A stretch of DNA of 44,175 bases from an uncultured Clostridia bacterium. GTDB taxonomy: Bacteria > Bacillota > Clostridia > TANB77 > CAG-508. The first letter of the stretch is position 1, and each line of letters begins with the position of its first letter. The notes below the pieces were generated by a model that was not told where the DNA came from, made no database searches, and saw only the letters and a list, made by a program, of their open reading frames with translations. Location: assembly GCA_947590905.1 (NCBI GenBank), contig CANQCU010000003.1, positions 82,968-127,142 of the forward strand. Direction: 5' to 3'. The position numbers and the translations under genes were made by a program. Shown here piece after piece: positions 33,974 to 43,228 of the stretch.

Positions 33974-35404
33974 ATGAGTAAATACTTAAGAAAGACAAAA
34001 ATAGTTTGTACAATTGGTCCAGCAAGTGAAGATAAGCTAGTTGACCTAATGAACGCAGGAATGGATGTTGTAAGAATAAACTTCTCACACGGAAGTTATC
34101 CAGAACAAAAAGGAAAAATTGAAAAATTCTTTGAGGCTAGAAAACAAGTTTCTAAACCTGTAGCTTTATTACTAGATATGCAAGGACCTGAAGTTAGAAC
34201 AGGAATGTTAGCAGAACCACCTGCTATACTAGAAAGAGGAAAAACATTTACACTTGTAAATGAGGATATTATTGGAGATAATAATAGAGTTTCTGTAACA
34301 TACAAAAAATTATATGAAGATGTAGAAGCAGGAACAGTAATACTATTAGATGATGGACTAATAGAATTAAAAGTTAAAGAAATAAATGGAAAAGATATAG
34401 TTTGTGAAATAGTAGATGGTGGAAAACTTGGAAATAGAAAAAGTGTTAATATTCCAGGAATACACTTAAATTTACCAGCATTAAAAGATAAAGATATACA
34501 AGATTTAAAGGATGGAGCAAGAGTAAAATTTGATTATGTTGCAGCATCATTTGTAAGAAATAAAGAAGATGTTTTAGCCGTAAGAAAAGTATTAGATGAA
34601 AATGGTGGAAAAGATATAAAAATTATCTGTAAAATAGAAAACCAAGAAGGATTAGATAATCTAGAAGAAATAGTTGATAATTCAGCAGGAATAATGATTG
34701 GTAGAGGAGATTTGGGAGTAGAAATACCATATCAACAAGTTCCAATAGCACAAAAAGATATAATAAAACTATGTAATAGAAAAGGAAAAGCAGTTATAAC
34801 AGCAACACAAATGCTAGAATCTATGACACATAGTCCAAGACCTACAAGAGCAGAAGTAAGTGACGTTGCAAATGCAATATATGATAGAACAGGTGCAATA
34901 ATGCTTTCAGGAGAATGTGCAACAGGAGAGTATCCAGTAGAATGTGTAGAAACAATGGTAAACATTTCAGAAGCAATAGAAAAGCAAATAAAATATTGGG
35001 AGAGATTTAACAATAAATACCAAAAAGTTGAAACAGACGATCTAGAGTATAATGTAAACTATGCAGTATGCAGAATGGCAAAAAAAGTTAGTGCAAAAGC
35101 AGTTGTTGCATATACAAATACAGGAAATACAGCAAGATATCTATCAGGACTTGGAATTAAATGTCCAGTATTTGCAATAACATCAAATGAAGAAACATAT
35201 AGACAACTTGCATTAATATGGAATGTATTCCCAATGTTATTCCCAGAACAACCAACAATTGAAGACTTACTTGAAGAAGGATTACAAAGACTAGAAAAAG
35301 AAGGATACTTAGAAAAAGGTGATAGAGTAATAATTGCAGGAGGAAGTAAAATATTACCAACACGTCCAAATAGTAAAGTTATAGGTGGAATTGTAGAAAT
35401 TTAA
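33974..35404 (+). CDS. pyk: Pyruvate kinase
   Basis: Pyruvate kinase converts phosphoenolpyruvate and ADP to pyruvate and ATP at the end of glycolysis. The 476 residues carry TKIVCTIGPAS at the start, MDVVRINFSHG, LLLDMQGPEVRTG, the active-site block IKIICKIENQEGLDN, MIGRGDLGVEIP, and KAVITATQMLESMTHSPRPTRAEVSDVANAIYDRTGAIMLSGECATGEYP. It lacks the extra C-terminal PEP-utiliser-like domain found in many Firmicute enzymes. 'DMQGPEVRTG' has Met and Gln where DTKGPEIRTG is usual, so the Lys of that loop is replaced by Gln; this is known in some family branches but is worth noting. Confidence 0.95.
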   Translation: MSKYLRKTKIVCTIGPASEDKLVDLMNAGMDVVRINFSHGSYPEQKGKIEKFFEARKQVSKPVALLLDMQGPEVRTGMLAEPPAILERGKTFTLVNEDIIGDNNRVSVTYKKLYEDVEAGTVILLDDGLIELKVKEINGKDIVCEIVDGGKLGNRKSVNIPGIHLNLPALKDKDIQDLKDGARVKFDYVAASFVRNKEDVLAVRKVLDENGGKDIKIICKIENQEGLDNLEEIVDNSAGIMIGRGDLGVEIPYQQVPIAQKDIIKLCNRKGKAVITATQMLESMTHSPRPTRAEVSDVANAIYDRTGAIMLSGECATGEYPVECVETMVNISEAIEKQIKYWERFNNKYQKVETDDLEYNVNYAVCRMAKKVSAKAVVAYTNTGNTARYLSGLGIKCPVFAITSNEETYRQLALIWNVFPMLFPEQPTIEDLLEEGLQRLEKEGYLEKGDRVIIAGGSKILPTRPNSKVIGGIVEI

Positions 35405-35413
35405 GGTTAAGTA

Positions 35414-35442
35414 TTGACAAATGAACATTTTTTTAGTATAAT
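35414..35442 (+). promoter_or_regulatory. Consensus sigma-A promoter of rpmF with palindromic -10
   Basis: TTGACA (35414-35419), 17-base spacer, TATAAT (35437-35442), a perfect consensus. The -10 lies inside the palindrome AGTATAATACT (35436-35446). About 115 bases of leader separate it from the rpmF start. Confidence 0.8.
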
Positions 35443-35567
35443 ACTAAAATATGACTGGATAATTATAAACTTACAGAAAAAGCTTAAAGATAAGCAATTG
35501 TTATTTTTCAAAACAAGAAGAATAATAATAAGGATAGATAGTCGTAATAAAAAGGAGGTAATTGAAT

Positions 35568-35756
35568 ATGGCACAACCAAAAAGAAGATGGTCAAAAGCA
35601 AGAACAGGACTAAAGAGATCTACATGGAAAGTAGAAAAACCTAGTATTGCGACTTGTTCACATTGTCATGAACCAGTATTACCACACAGAGCTTGCCCAA
35701 ATTGTGGATACTATAACGGAAAACAAGCTATAAAAGTGGAAGAAGATAACGCATAA
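35568..35756 (+). CDS. rpmF: 50S ribosomal protein L32
   Basis: This 62-residue large-subunit protein begins MAQPKRRWSKARTGLKRSTWK (split after 20 here: the basic N-terminus typical of L32). It has two zinc-binding pairs, CSHC and CPNC, so it is the zinc-containing C+ form. The ATG is fixed by AAAGGAGGT (35551-35559); a longer overlapping frame from 35414 is a shadow. The common partner gene yceD is not upstream; the gene has its own consensus promoter and a long terminator. Confidence 0.95.
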   Translation: MAQPKRRWSKARTGLKRSTWKVEKPSIATCSHCHEPVLPHRACPNCGYYNGKQAIKVEEDNA

Positions 35757-35772
35757 ATTTAAATAAGAAAAT

Positions 35773-35875
35773 AAAAAAAGAGTTTCAAAGAATAAAATGT
35801 ACTCAATGGAATAGGCACTTAAAAAAAAGAGTGTTTTCCCATTGAGTATATTTTAGAATTGAGACTCTTTTTTTT
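35773..35875 (+). terminator. Long three-tier terminator hairpin after rpmF
   Basis: The outer stem AAAAAAAGAGTTTCAA pairs with TTGAGACTCTTTTTTT (one G-T pair). The middle stem TACTCAATGG/CCATTGAGTA is perfect, and a short inner CACT/AGTG follows. The outer 3' arm ends in an eight-T run. At about 100 nt it is longer than a typical terminator. Confidence 0.75.
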
Positions 35876-35885
35876 GCTTTAATAC

Positions 35886-35914
35886 TTTACAAAAGCGACA
35901 AAATATAATATAAT
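35886..35914 (+). promoter_or_regulatory. Candidate promoter of the MoxR operon
   Basis: TTTACA (35886-35891), 17-base spacer, TATAAT (35909-35914). A second weaker pair, TTGTTA-N18-TATAAA, lies at 35963-35992. Confidence 0.55.
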
Positions 35915-36035
35915 ATTTATAGTTTACATAAGAAATAGAAATAATGTAAAAAGATACGTAAATTGTTAATAAAAGTAAATAAGTTTTATAAAATATAGAA
36001 CTTATATAAAAATATATAAACAAGAAGGAGAAAAA

Positions 36036-37022
36036 ATGGATAAAAGTGATATTTTAGAAGAAGAAATGCAAAAAAGTAATAAAATTATAAAAGAAATTTC
36101 AGACTATTACACATCTAGAATAGTAGGACAAAGAAACTTAGAAATTTCATTATTAATAGCATTAATTGCAAACGGACATATATTAGTAGAATCTGTTCCA
36201 GGACTTGCAAAAACGACAGCAGCAAAAGTATTAACAGAAAGTTGTGGGGGAGAATTTTCTAGAATACAATGTACTCCTGATTTATTACCTAGCGATATAA
36301 TGGGAACTGAAAATTATAATGCTAAAACATCAGAGTTTGAGACAAAAATAGGACCAGTATATGCTAACTTTGTACTTTTAGATGAGATAAATAGATCAAG
36401 TTCTAAAACACAAAGTGCAATGCTAGAAGCAATGCAAGAAAGACAAGTAAGTATAGGAGGAGAAACATATAAACTTCCAGATGTGTTTATAGTAATTGCA
36501 ACCCAAAACCCAATAGAACAAGAAGGAACATATCTTTTATCAGAAGCACAACAAGATAGATTTATAATAAAAGAAACACTAAGATATCCAACAGCAAATG
36601 AAGAGCTTGAAATATTAAATAGAATAGAAAATAACGTATTCGAAGATAGAAAAAAAGTTGTAAGTTTAAAAGATATAAAATATTTACAAAATTTATGCAA
36701 AAGAGTTTATATAGATGAAGCAATAAAAAAATACATTATAAGTATTATATATGCAACTAGAAATCCAAACAAAGTAATAAGACCACAATTTGCAAAATAC
36801 ATAGTAAGTGGTGCAAGTACAAGAGCGACTATTGCATTTATGGAGGCAAGTAAAGCATTAGCTTTAATAAATGGCAGAAACTTTGTAACACCAGATGATA
36901 TAAAATTATTAAGTTATAGAATATTAAGACATAGAATTTCATTGAATTTTGAAGCAATGGCAGATGATGTAAAAGTAGAAAACATAATAGATGCAATAAT
37001 TGCTTCAATAAAAGTTCCATAG
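36036..37022 (+). CDS. MoxR-family AAA+ ATPase
   Basis: The 328 residues have Walker A VESVPGLAKTTAAKVL, CTPDLLPSDIMGTENYN, Walker B FVLLDEINRSSSKTQSAMLEAMQERQVSIGG, sensor 1 FIVIATQNPIEQEGTYLLSEAQQDRF and sensor 2 SGASTRATIAFMEASKALAL. MoxR ATPases act as chaperones for von Willebrand A proteins, and the next genes encode a DUF58 protein and two such domains, so this is a standard MoxR-vWA operon. The target complex is unknown. Start set by AGAAGGAG. Confidence 0.92.
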   Translation: MDKSDILEEEMQKSNKIIKEISDYYTSRIVGQRNLEISLLIALIANGHILVESVPGLAKTTAAKVLTESCGGEFSRIQCTPDLLPSDIMGTENYNAKTSEFETKIGPVYANFVLLDEINRSSSKTQSAMLEAMQERQVSIGGETYKLPDVFIVIATQNPIEQEGTYLLSEAQQDRFIIKETLRYPTANEELEILNRIENNVFEDRKKVVSLKDIKYLQNLCKRVYIDEAIKKYIISIIYATRNPNKVIRPQFAKYIVSGASTRATIAFMEASKALALINGRNFVTPDDIKLLSYRILRHRISLNFEAMADDVKVENIIDAIIASIKVP

Positions 37023-37118
37023 ATTAAGTTGGTAACTAAAAATAAAAAGATTAAATTAAAAACAAATAAAAAATTAAAATAAATTTCTAAAATATAATTT
37101 AGAATTGAGGAAAACATT

Positions 37119-37988
37119 ATGAAAATGAAATATATTCCTAGGATTAAGGCAAATCTTTGGATTAATACAAAAATAAAAACTTCAAATATTCTAGAAGGTT
37201 CATACAATTCCATATACAAAGGAAGAAGTATGAACTTTGAAGATTTAAGAGAATATGTAATAGGAGATAATGTAAAAGACATAGATTGGAAAGCATCTGC
37301 AAGATCCAATAAAATTTTGATAAAACAATATATCGCCGAGAAAAAACATAATATACTTTTTATATTAGATACAGGGAAGAAAATGTTAGCAGATACAAAA
37401 GAGCTAGAGTCAAAAAAAGAAATTGCATTAATGACAGTAGGAACTATAAGTTATTTAGTAGATAGCCATGGTGACTCAATTAGTGCAATATATCAAGGAA
37501 AAGAAAATATAAAGATATTCCCATTTCAAACAGGACTATATAATATAGAAAAAATTTTAAATACATATGAAAAGGAAATAAGCTCGGAAGGCAAATTAGA
37601 AGATTTAATAAGGTATGTTTTAAAATTTATAAGAAGACGTATGATAATTTTTATAATTACAGATATAGAAGGAATGAGCAATATTTCAGAAGAAACCTTA
37701 AATAGACTTGCCTTACTCCATGATGTTGTATTTATAAATATATCAGATGCATTAATGACAGGATATAACGCTTATGATGTGGATAAGGAAAGCTATATTC
37801 CAGAATATATTTTAGAAGATGAAAAATTAAAAGAATTAGAGTTAGAAGTAAAATCAAAAATATATAAAGAAACAAAAGAAAGATTTAAAAAACACAAAAT
37901 ATTGACAACAACAATAAATAAACAAGAAGATATAGTAAATGATGTAATAAAATTATTAGAAAGGCGAAAAAATGCAAACTACAGTTAA
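37119..37988 (+). CDS. DUF58-family protein
   Basis: The 289 residues contain the DUF58 signature SMNFEDLREYVIGDNVKDIDWKASARSNKILIKQYIAEKKHNILFILDTG, followed by a von Willebrand A-like fold without a full metal-site motif (LDTGKKM at the first strand). DUF58 proteins nearly always accompany MoxR ATPases. The N-terminal membrane segments seen in some members are absent. It overlaps the next gene by 17 bases. Confidence 0.88.
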   Translation: MKMKYIPRIKANLWINTKIKTSNILEGSYNSIYKGRSMNFEDLREYVIGDNVKDIDWKASARSNKILIKQYIAEKKHNILFILDTGKKMLADTKELESKKEIALMTVGTISYLVDSHGDSISAIYQGKENIKIFPFQTGLYNIEKILNTYEKEISSEGKLEDLIRYVLKFIRRRMIIFIITDIEGMSNISEETLNRLALLHDVVFINISDALMTGYNAYDVDKESYIPEYILEDEKLKELELEVKSKIYKETKERFKKHKILTTTINKQEDIVNDVIKLLERRKNANYS

Positions 37989-38436
37989 ATTGCAAGAAAT
38001 GTTTACATACTCAGCGGTGCCATTAATTGTAACCGCAGTTTTTGTTGTGCTAATAACTTTTTATTTAATTTATTTAATAAAAATAAAATGGAAAATAGGA
38101 TTAAAAGTACTTCCAGAGAGAACTGCGAGAAATAAAAATGCGATAAAAGAAAGATATTTACACGAGTTAGACAAAATTGAATACAAATATGAAAAGGGAG
38201 AAATCACTTTAAGAAAAGCTTATCAAATGATGAGCTTAAAGGTTAGAGAATTTGTTTTTGAAGCTTTCAATATTAATGCACAGAACTATACTTTATCAGA
38301 AATACAAAAACTTAATATACCAATTCTTTATGAACTAATTGAGAGGTATTACAAACCGGAATTTTCAAATGAATATGCAGGAGATTTTAAAACAGATATA
38401 AATAAAACCAGAGGAGCTATAAATAAATGGAAATAA
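37972..38436 (+). CDS. Single-pass membrane protein of the MoxR operon (DUF4381-like position)
   Basis: The 154 residues include one membrane helix (AVPLIVTAVFVVLITFYLIYLI) and a basic, helical cytosolic part with KERYLHELDKIEYKYEKGEITLRKAYQMMSLKVREFVFEA. Size, topology and place between the DUF58 gene and a von Willebrand gene match the short DUF4381/BatD-associated proteins of such operons. I cannot confirm the family. It overlaps genes on both sides, suggesting coupled translation. Confidence 0.75.
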   Translation: MQTTVKLQEMFTYSAVPLIVTAVFVVLITFYLIYLIKIKWKIGLKVLPERTARNKNAIKERYLHELDKIEYKYEKGEITLRKAYQMMSLKVREFVFEAFNINAQNYTLSEIQKLNIPILYELIERYYKPEFSNEYAGDFKTDINKTRGAINKWK

Positions 38437-39473
38437 TGTATCCGATTGTAATAATTATCTGTTTAATACTTGGACTTGCAATATTTTTTATAGATTTTAG
38501 AAAGAAAACAAAATACACAGATGGAAAGAAAGTTGCAAATACAAAATACATAAAAGAAACAGATTATTACAAAGAAAAATTAAAAAAATATAAAATTTTA
38601 TCTTATTTAACTAATAGCTTAAGCCTTATAAGTATAATACTTGCAAGTATCCTTATTGCAAGACCAGTAACAATAGAAAATAAAAGTGAAGATAAATATA
38701 ATAGAGATATATTATTAGGACTAGATATATCTACATCAGAAAGCAAAGTAAATCTAGAGCTAATAAATAAATTCAAAGAAATAATTCCAAGCATAAAAGG
38801 AGATAGAATAGGAATTGTAATTTTCAATACAGCACCAGTTGTTTACTGCCCATTAACAGATGATTATGAATACATAAATAATTGTTTTGATACTATAACA
38901 AGAGAATTAAAACTTGCAATAAATAACAATGGCAATCCACCAGTTACATATAAAGTAAATGGAGTAGAAACTCCAACAATTTGGTATGGAGGAGTTTCTG
39001 CAAATAACGATATAAGAGGAAGTTCACTTGTAGGAGATGGTTTATCAGGAACAATATTTTCATTTCCAGATTTAAAAAAAGATAGTGAGAGAACTAGAAT
39101 AATAATATTTGCAACAGATAATGATGTATCAGGGACAGAAACAATATCACTTGATGAAGCCTCTAGTCTTTGCAAAGAATATGATATAAAACTTTACGCA
39201 TATTGCCCAACAGTAGAAATGAATTCATATACTTCAGAAGAAAAAATAGCAAGTTATAAAAAATCAGTTGAAAATACAGCAGGAGGAAAATTTTATACAG
39301 GAGATATAAATGAATCTTCACAAGCAATAGTAAAGGAAATAAAAGAAACAAAAACATCTTTATTAAAAACTACAAAGAAAACATATATAACAGATTACCC
39401 AGAAAAAATTTTAATATTAACTATAATATCATTTTTACTTTCAACTATTATAGAGAAAAGGATGAAAATATGA
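38427..39473 (+). CDS. von Willebrand factor A domain membrane protein (BatA-like) 1
   Basis: The 348 residues include an N-terminal membrane segment, a second helix near residue 70, then a vWA domain beginning ILLGLDISTSESKVN, whose DISTS is the DxSxS metal-ion site, and GIVIFNTAPVVYCPLTDD. A last helix is at the C-terminus (ILILTIISFLLSTII), so the vWA domain lies between membrane anchors. An insert of about 60 residues (NGNPPVTYKVNGVETPTIWYGG...) follows the first half. It overlaps the next gene by four bases. The role in the MoxR complex is inferred from context. Confidence 0.85.
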   Translation: MEIMYPIVIIICLILGLAIFFIDFRKKTKYTDGKKVANTKYIKETDYYKEKLKKYKILSYLTNSLSLISIILASILIARPVTIENKSEDKYNRDILLGLDISTSESKVNLELINKFKEIIPSIKGDRIGIVIFNTAPVVYCPLTDDYEYINNCFDTITRELKLAINNNGNPPVTYKVNGVETPTIWYGGVSANNDIRGSSLVGDGLSGTIFSFPDLKKDSERTRIIIFATDNDVSGTETISLDEASSLCKEYDIKLYAYCPTVEMNSYTSEEKIASYKKSVENTAGGKFYTGDINESSQAIVKEIKETKTSLLKTTKKTYITDYPEKILILTIISFLLSTIIEKRMKI

Positions 39474-40510
39474 TAATCAAACCAATAATTCCAGTTTGGC
39501 TTATGATAATAATTTCCATTGCAGAAATTATACTTATAATACAAAATAAAAGACTAAAGGAAATAGTTTCAAATAAACCAGTGGTAAGCCTAACAGATAG
39601 GCAAAAAAACTTAATAAAAAAACATAGAATTAATAGTACTATAAAAATACTTATAGTTATTTTGTTATTTATTATAAACCTTAGACCTATGATATCAAAT
39701 GGAAAAAAAATAGAAGTAAAATCTGATTTAAGTGTATTATTTGTAATAGATAAGAGCGTAAGCATGAGAGCATTAGACTATAATGGAAACAAAGAAAGAT
39801 TTGAAGGAGTAATTGATGACTGTGTTTATATTGTAAATGAATTGTCAGGTTCTAAATTTTCAATCATTACATTCGGAAATACAGCAGAAAAAATAATTCC
39901 ATTTACGACAGATGCAAACATAGTAGAAGCAGAACTAAAAGCAATAAATTTGGAAAATGATATTTATGCTAATGGTAGTTCAATAAACTTGGTAAAAGAT
40001 GTTCTAGAAGATACTTTGAAAGAAGAAAGTAAAAGACAAAATGGAAATGCAAAATTTGTATTATTTTTTATAACAGATGGAGAAATAACAAAAGAAGGAG
40101 AGACATTAGCGTCATTTTCAAATATAAGTGAATATATATCAAATGGTGCAATTATGGGATACGGAACAGATGTAGGTGGGAAAATGGTAAACAGTATATA
40201 TTCTGATAATCCATATAGCGAAAATTATTATATTTATTATTATGATGATAATCATAATAGAATTACAGCACTTTCTAAAATTGATGAAAACAATCTAAAA
40301 AAAATCGGAACAGATATAAAAATAGATTATATAAAAATGACAAAACAATCAAATATAGACTATAAACTAGAAGAAATAAAACAGCAAATGAATTATATAA
40401 ACGAAGAAGAAACAAATAAAAATATCTATCAAGATATATATTATTATTTAGGAATTCCATTAGTTATATTTTTAATGGCTGATTTAATATTCAAGAAAAG
40501 GAGAATGTAA
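39470..40510 (+). CDS. von Willebrand factor A domain membrane protein (BatA/BatB-like) 2
   Basis: The 346 residues have two N-terminal helices, then a vWA domain starting VLFVIDKSVSMRALDYNGNKERFEG (DKSVS metal site), FSIITFGNTAEKIIPFTTD and FVLFFITDGEITKEG, and a C-terminal helix before a basic tail. It is the second vWA protein of the operon, as in BatA/BatB pairs. Its stop shares a base with the next ATG. Confidence 0.86.
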   Translation: MIIKPIIPVWLMIIISIAEIILIIQNKRLKEIVSNKPVVSLTDRQKNLIKKHRINSTIKILIVILLFIINLRPMISNGKKIEVKSDLSVLFVIDKSVSMRALDYNGNKERFEGVIDDCVYIVNELSGSKFSIITFGNTAEKIIPFTTDANIVEAELKAINLENDIYANGSSINLVKDVLEDTLKEESKRQNGNAKFVLFFITDGEITKEGETLASFSNISEYISNGAIMGYGTDVGGKMVNSIYSDNPYSENYYIYYYDDNHNRITALSKIDENNLKKIGTDIKIDYIKMTKQSNIDYKLEEIKQQMNYINEEETNKNIYQDIYYYLGIPLVIFLMADLIFKKRRM

Positions 40511-41199
40511 TGAAAAAAAAGGTATTAATTATAGCGTATGTCATTATTGTACTTGTAACAATAAAATTAATATATAATACCTCAATAAATAGCATAGTAA
40601 CTCAGAAATATGAAGAAGGGGAGTATTTGGCAAATGTAGCTAAAACATTAACAGCATTTAACATTTCACAAAGCTATATTGCAAATTATAACTATGCAAA
40701 TATTCTTTACCAAGAAGCAAAATACGAAGAAGCAATAAAAGAATATAAAAAAGCGCTAAGAGGAATTATTCCAAAGGAAAAAGAATGTAGTATTAGAATA
40801 AATTATGCACTTGCAATTTGTAATACAGTAAAACTAAATGAAGAAGATATTGAAAGTATACAAAGTGCAATAGAGAAATATGAAGAAGCGGTAAAAATTT
40901 TGATTAAAAAGGGATGTGCTAACGAGTATGACAATGAAGGACATAGTAAACAGGCACAGACATTAAAAAACGATATTCAAAAAGAAATAGATAGACTAAA
41001 AAATTTAAAAAAACCATCAGATGAAAACGGAGAAAAAGAAAATAATAATTCACATGGAAAAACAGAAGGTGAAATAAAAACTCTTGAAGACAAAATTCAA
41101 GATATAAAAGAAAACGCTACAAAGATACAAAGAGATAAAGAAGAACAATATAGAAATTTTGGAAAAGAAGAATATAATAAAAACCCAAAAAGCTGGTAA
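40510..41199 (+). CDS. TPR-containing membrane protein of the MoxR operon (BatC/BatE-like)
   Basis: The 229 residues comprise one N-terminal helix (KKVLIIAYVIIVLVTIKLIY), tetratricopeptide-type helices (NYANILYQEAKYEEAIKEYKKALRG; SIRINYALAICNTVKLNEEDIESIQSAIEKYEEAVKIL), then a highly charged coiled coil. TPR proteins in this slot usually scaffold the vWA partners. A strong hairpin ends the operon. Confidence 0.82.
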   Translation: MKKKVLIIAYVIIVLVTIKLIYNTSINSIVTQKYEEGEYLANVAKTLTAFNISQSYIANYNYANILYQEAKYEEAIKEYKKALRGIIPKEKECSIRINYALAICNTVKLNEEDIESIQSAIEKYEEAVKILIKKGCANEYDNEGHSKQAQTLKNDIQKEIDRLKNLKKPSDENGEKENNNSHGKTEGEIKTLEDKIQDIKENATKIQRDKEEQYRNFGKEEYNKNPKSW

Positions 41200-41264
41200 G
41201 TAAAAATAGATATATGCAACTAAAAATTACAAATAAAATTATTAAAGGATATTTCTATAATATT

Positions 41265-41298
41265 GAAAAGGACAAGTAAGTCATTACTTGTCCTTTTC
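41265..41298 (+). terminator. 15-bp perfect terminator hairpin of the MoxR operon
   Basis: GAAAAGGACAAGTAA (41265-41279) and its exact complement (41284-41298) with the loop GTCA. The T-richness lies mostly inside the 3' arm. Confidence 0.75.
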
Positions 41299-41320
41299 TG
41301 CATTTTAGTAGTAATGTAAT

Positions 41321-41391
41321 GTTACAAAAGCATTACAAATTAATTACAAATAGTAATATATATTTACAACAAGAGAAAAATATAATAAAAT
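41321..41391 (+). promoter_or_regulatory. Promoter region with phased TTACAA boxes before a wall-anchored protein
   Basis: GTTACAA (41321), ATTACAA (41332) and ATTACAA (41343) are 11 bases apart, followed by GTAATATATATT and TTTACA (41363-41368), 17-base spacer, TAAAAT (41386-41391). The block is closely similar to the one before the pilus operon. Confidence 0.58.
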
Positions 41392-41440
41392 AAATAATAA
41401 TTAATATAATTCAGAGATGAACAAATGAAGGGAGATAAAA

Positions 41441-43063
41441 ATGAAAAAAACAATTATTACAGTAATGATTTTAACAGCAATGATTCTATTAATAACATTC
41501 AACTTTGAAGCAGTACAAGCATACACAGGAAACATTGAAATCAGAATAGAAATGCCAGAAAACATATCACTTCACGAAAAAGAAGGAAGTGGTACAATAA
41601 GTATATCAACAACATTAAATGAAAGCTCATTATACAAAATATCATATCAAAAAATAGATATTACACAGGCAACAGCAGATGCAATTAAAACAAAACTAAA
41701 TAATTATAATAACTATTTTGATGCAAGTAATACATCTGAAGAATATAAAACAGAATTAGATAGGTTATATAAAGAAGCATTAGAATTAGTACCAAATTAT
41801 ACAGATTCTTGGACTGAGACAACACAAGAAGAGAATAATGTAAAATTAGATTTTGGCAATGAAAGTGGAGTTGTAAATTTTATTTTATGGGCAAGAATCA
41901 CAAGAGGAGCAAATGTATTTTATAATTTTGATATGTATTCTTTAGAATTAAAACAAAATGCTCCAGCCCCAACACCTACACCAACACCAACCCCAACACC
42001 TACTCCAACGCCTACACCAGAAATAACACCAACACCTACTCCAGAAATAACACCTACTCCAGATGCTGGGAAATATGAAAAAACAACAGACTTTTCAAAT
42101 GCTAATTTTAGCTTAAAAAAAGAAGGAACATCAAATGCTGTTGTAGAAATTACAGGAGTTACACCAAAAGAAGACAGTTCATATTATGCAATTATAACTA
42201 AAGATTCAAGTGCATTTAATATTAATAATGATGAAACCTTTTATTCAGATTATTATGATGCAATTATTGATTTAGCTTATAATACAGAAACAAGAACTTT
42301 TATAACTACAGATCAAAAAAAGGTAGCAGGATATGTTGAATTGAACCAGGATTTATATGTATCAATAATAGAAAGATATTTTGCAGAAGATGGAAATGAA
42401 AAATATGATGTAGTGTCAACTGGTAATAAATTAAATAGATATGCTGAACCAAAATATAGTGATGCTTTTTATGCAACACATATGACATATGTTGATGACC
42501 AAATAGTAACACAGTTTACTCATAGTGGAGAAGATCATCCTAGAAAAATGCAAATAAAAATTGGAAAAATAACAGACAAGAGTATATTACAAAAAATAAA
42601 AGAACAGGATATATCTGGATTTGCATCTTTAATGTCTTTCGCAAAATCAAGTGAAGGGTTATTCGATTCAGAAGTTAATTGCTCAGACAATAGCAAATAT
42701 GCTATTGAATATAGTGCTACAGAAGGTGAAAGTGGTTTAATAGATTTACCAGGACTAGCTGATGGTGAATACTATTTCCTATATGTAAAAACAGATGATG
42801 AAAATGGAACTTACATAGAAAATGAGGCTGTAACTTTAGCACAAGCAAGTGTTTATGACAATGGAGGATGGTATTTATTCTTCTATGGATCTAATGACTT
42901 CAGATGGGCAGATTTTGGAGATATTCAGGAAAGTGGAGACAATACACAAATGCAAGGAAGATTACCAGATACAGGTATTAGAGCTACAATTGTGACAGCT
43001 ATTAGTATAGCAGTAGTAGGAATTGCAGTTTTCTTCAAAAAATATAAAAAATATGATGTTTAA
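41441..43063 (+). CDS. Cell-wall-anchored surface protein with PTPTP linker (LPDTG)
   Basis: The 540 residues have a signal peptide (KKTIITVMILTAMILLITFNFEAVQA, cut near residue 27), a first beta-rich domain of about 140 residues, a PTPTPTP linker (about 176-207), a second domain of about 290 residues with no recognisable motif, then RLPDTG, a hydrophobic helix and a basic tail (FKKYKKYDV). The sorting signal LPDTG suits a class A or other housekeeping sortase better than the class B enzyme here. The PTPTP linker resembles that of the TPKTG protein. The shared promoter element suggests co-expression with pili. AGGGAGAT precedes the ATG. Confidence 0.82.
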   Translation: MKKTIITVMILTAMILLITFNFEAVQAYTGNIEIRIEMPENISLHEKEGSGTISISTTLNESSLYKISYQKIDITQATADAIKTKLNNYNNYFDASNTSEEYKTELDRLYKEALELVPNYTDSWTETTQEENNVKLDFGNESGVVNFILWARITRGANVFYNFDMYSLELKQNAPAPTPTPTPTPTPTPTPTPEITPTPTPEITPTPDAGKYEKTTDFSNANFSLKKEGTSNAVVEITGVTPKEDSSYYAIITKDSSAFNINNDETFYSDYYDAIIDLAYNTETRTFITTDQKKVAGYVELNQDLYVSIIERYFAEDGNEKYDVVSTGNKLNRYAEPKYSDAFYATHMTYVDDQIVTQFTHSGEDHPRKMQIKIGKITDKSILQKIKEQDISGFASLMSFAKSSEGLFDSEVNCSDNSKYAIEYSATEGESGLIDLPGLADGEYYFLYVKTDDENGTYIENEAVTLAQASVYDNGGWYLFFYGSNDFRWADFGDIQESGDNTQMQGRLPDTGIRATIVTAISIAVVGIAVFFKKYKKYDV

Positions 43064-43108
43064 AAACATATAAAACAAATGTAAATATAAAAATTACTAA
43101 TAAATATA

Positions 43109-43155
43109 AAGAATAAAGTAGAAAAATAATTATTTCTACTTTATTCTTTTTTATT
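43109..43155 (+). terminator. Rho-independent terminator after the LPDTG protein gene
   Basis: AAGAATAAAGTAGAAA (43109-43124) and its exact complement (43133-43148), followed by TTTTATTTT. Confidence 0.85.
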
Positions 43156-43228
43156 TTAATATATCAAGAACAATAATTGTAGTCTTTACATAATATATAC
43201 TATACAAATTATAAGGAGGAAAAATAAT

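Noticed and set aside
35414-35644. Open frame overlapping the start of rpmF
   Set aside because: It begins inside the consensus promoter and overlaps rpmF in another frame; no family resemblance.
43182-43209. Sigma E promoter of cotJABC
   Set aside because: GTCTTTA and CTATACAAAT resemble the elements, but the start point would fall on the ribosome site; support too weak to list as a feature.
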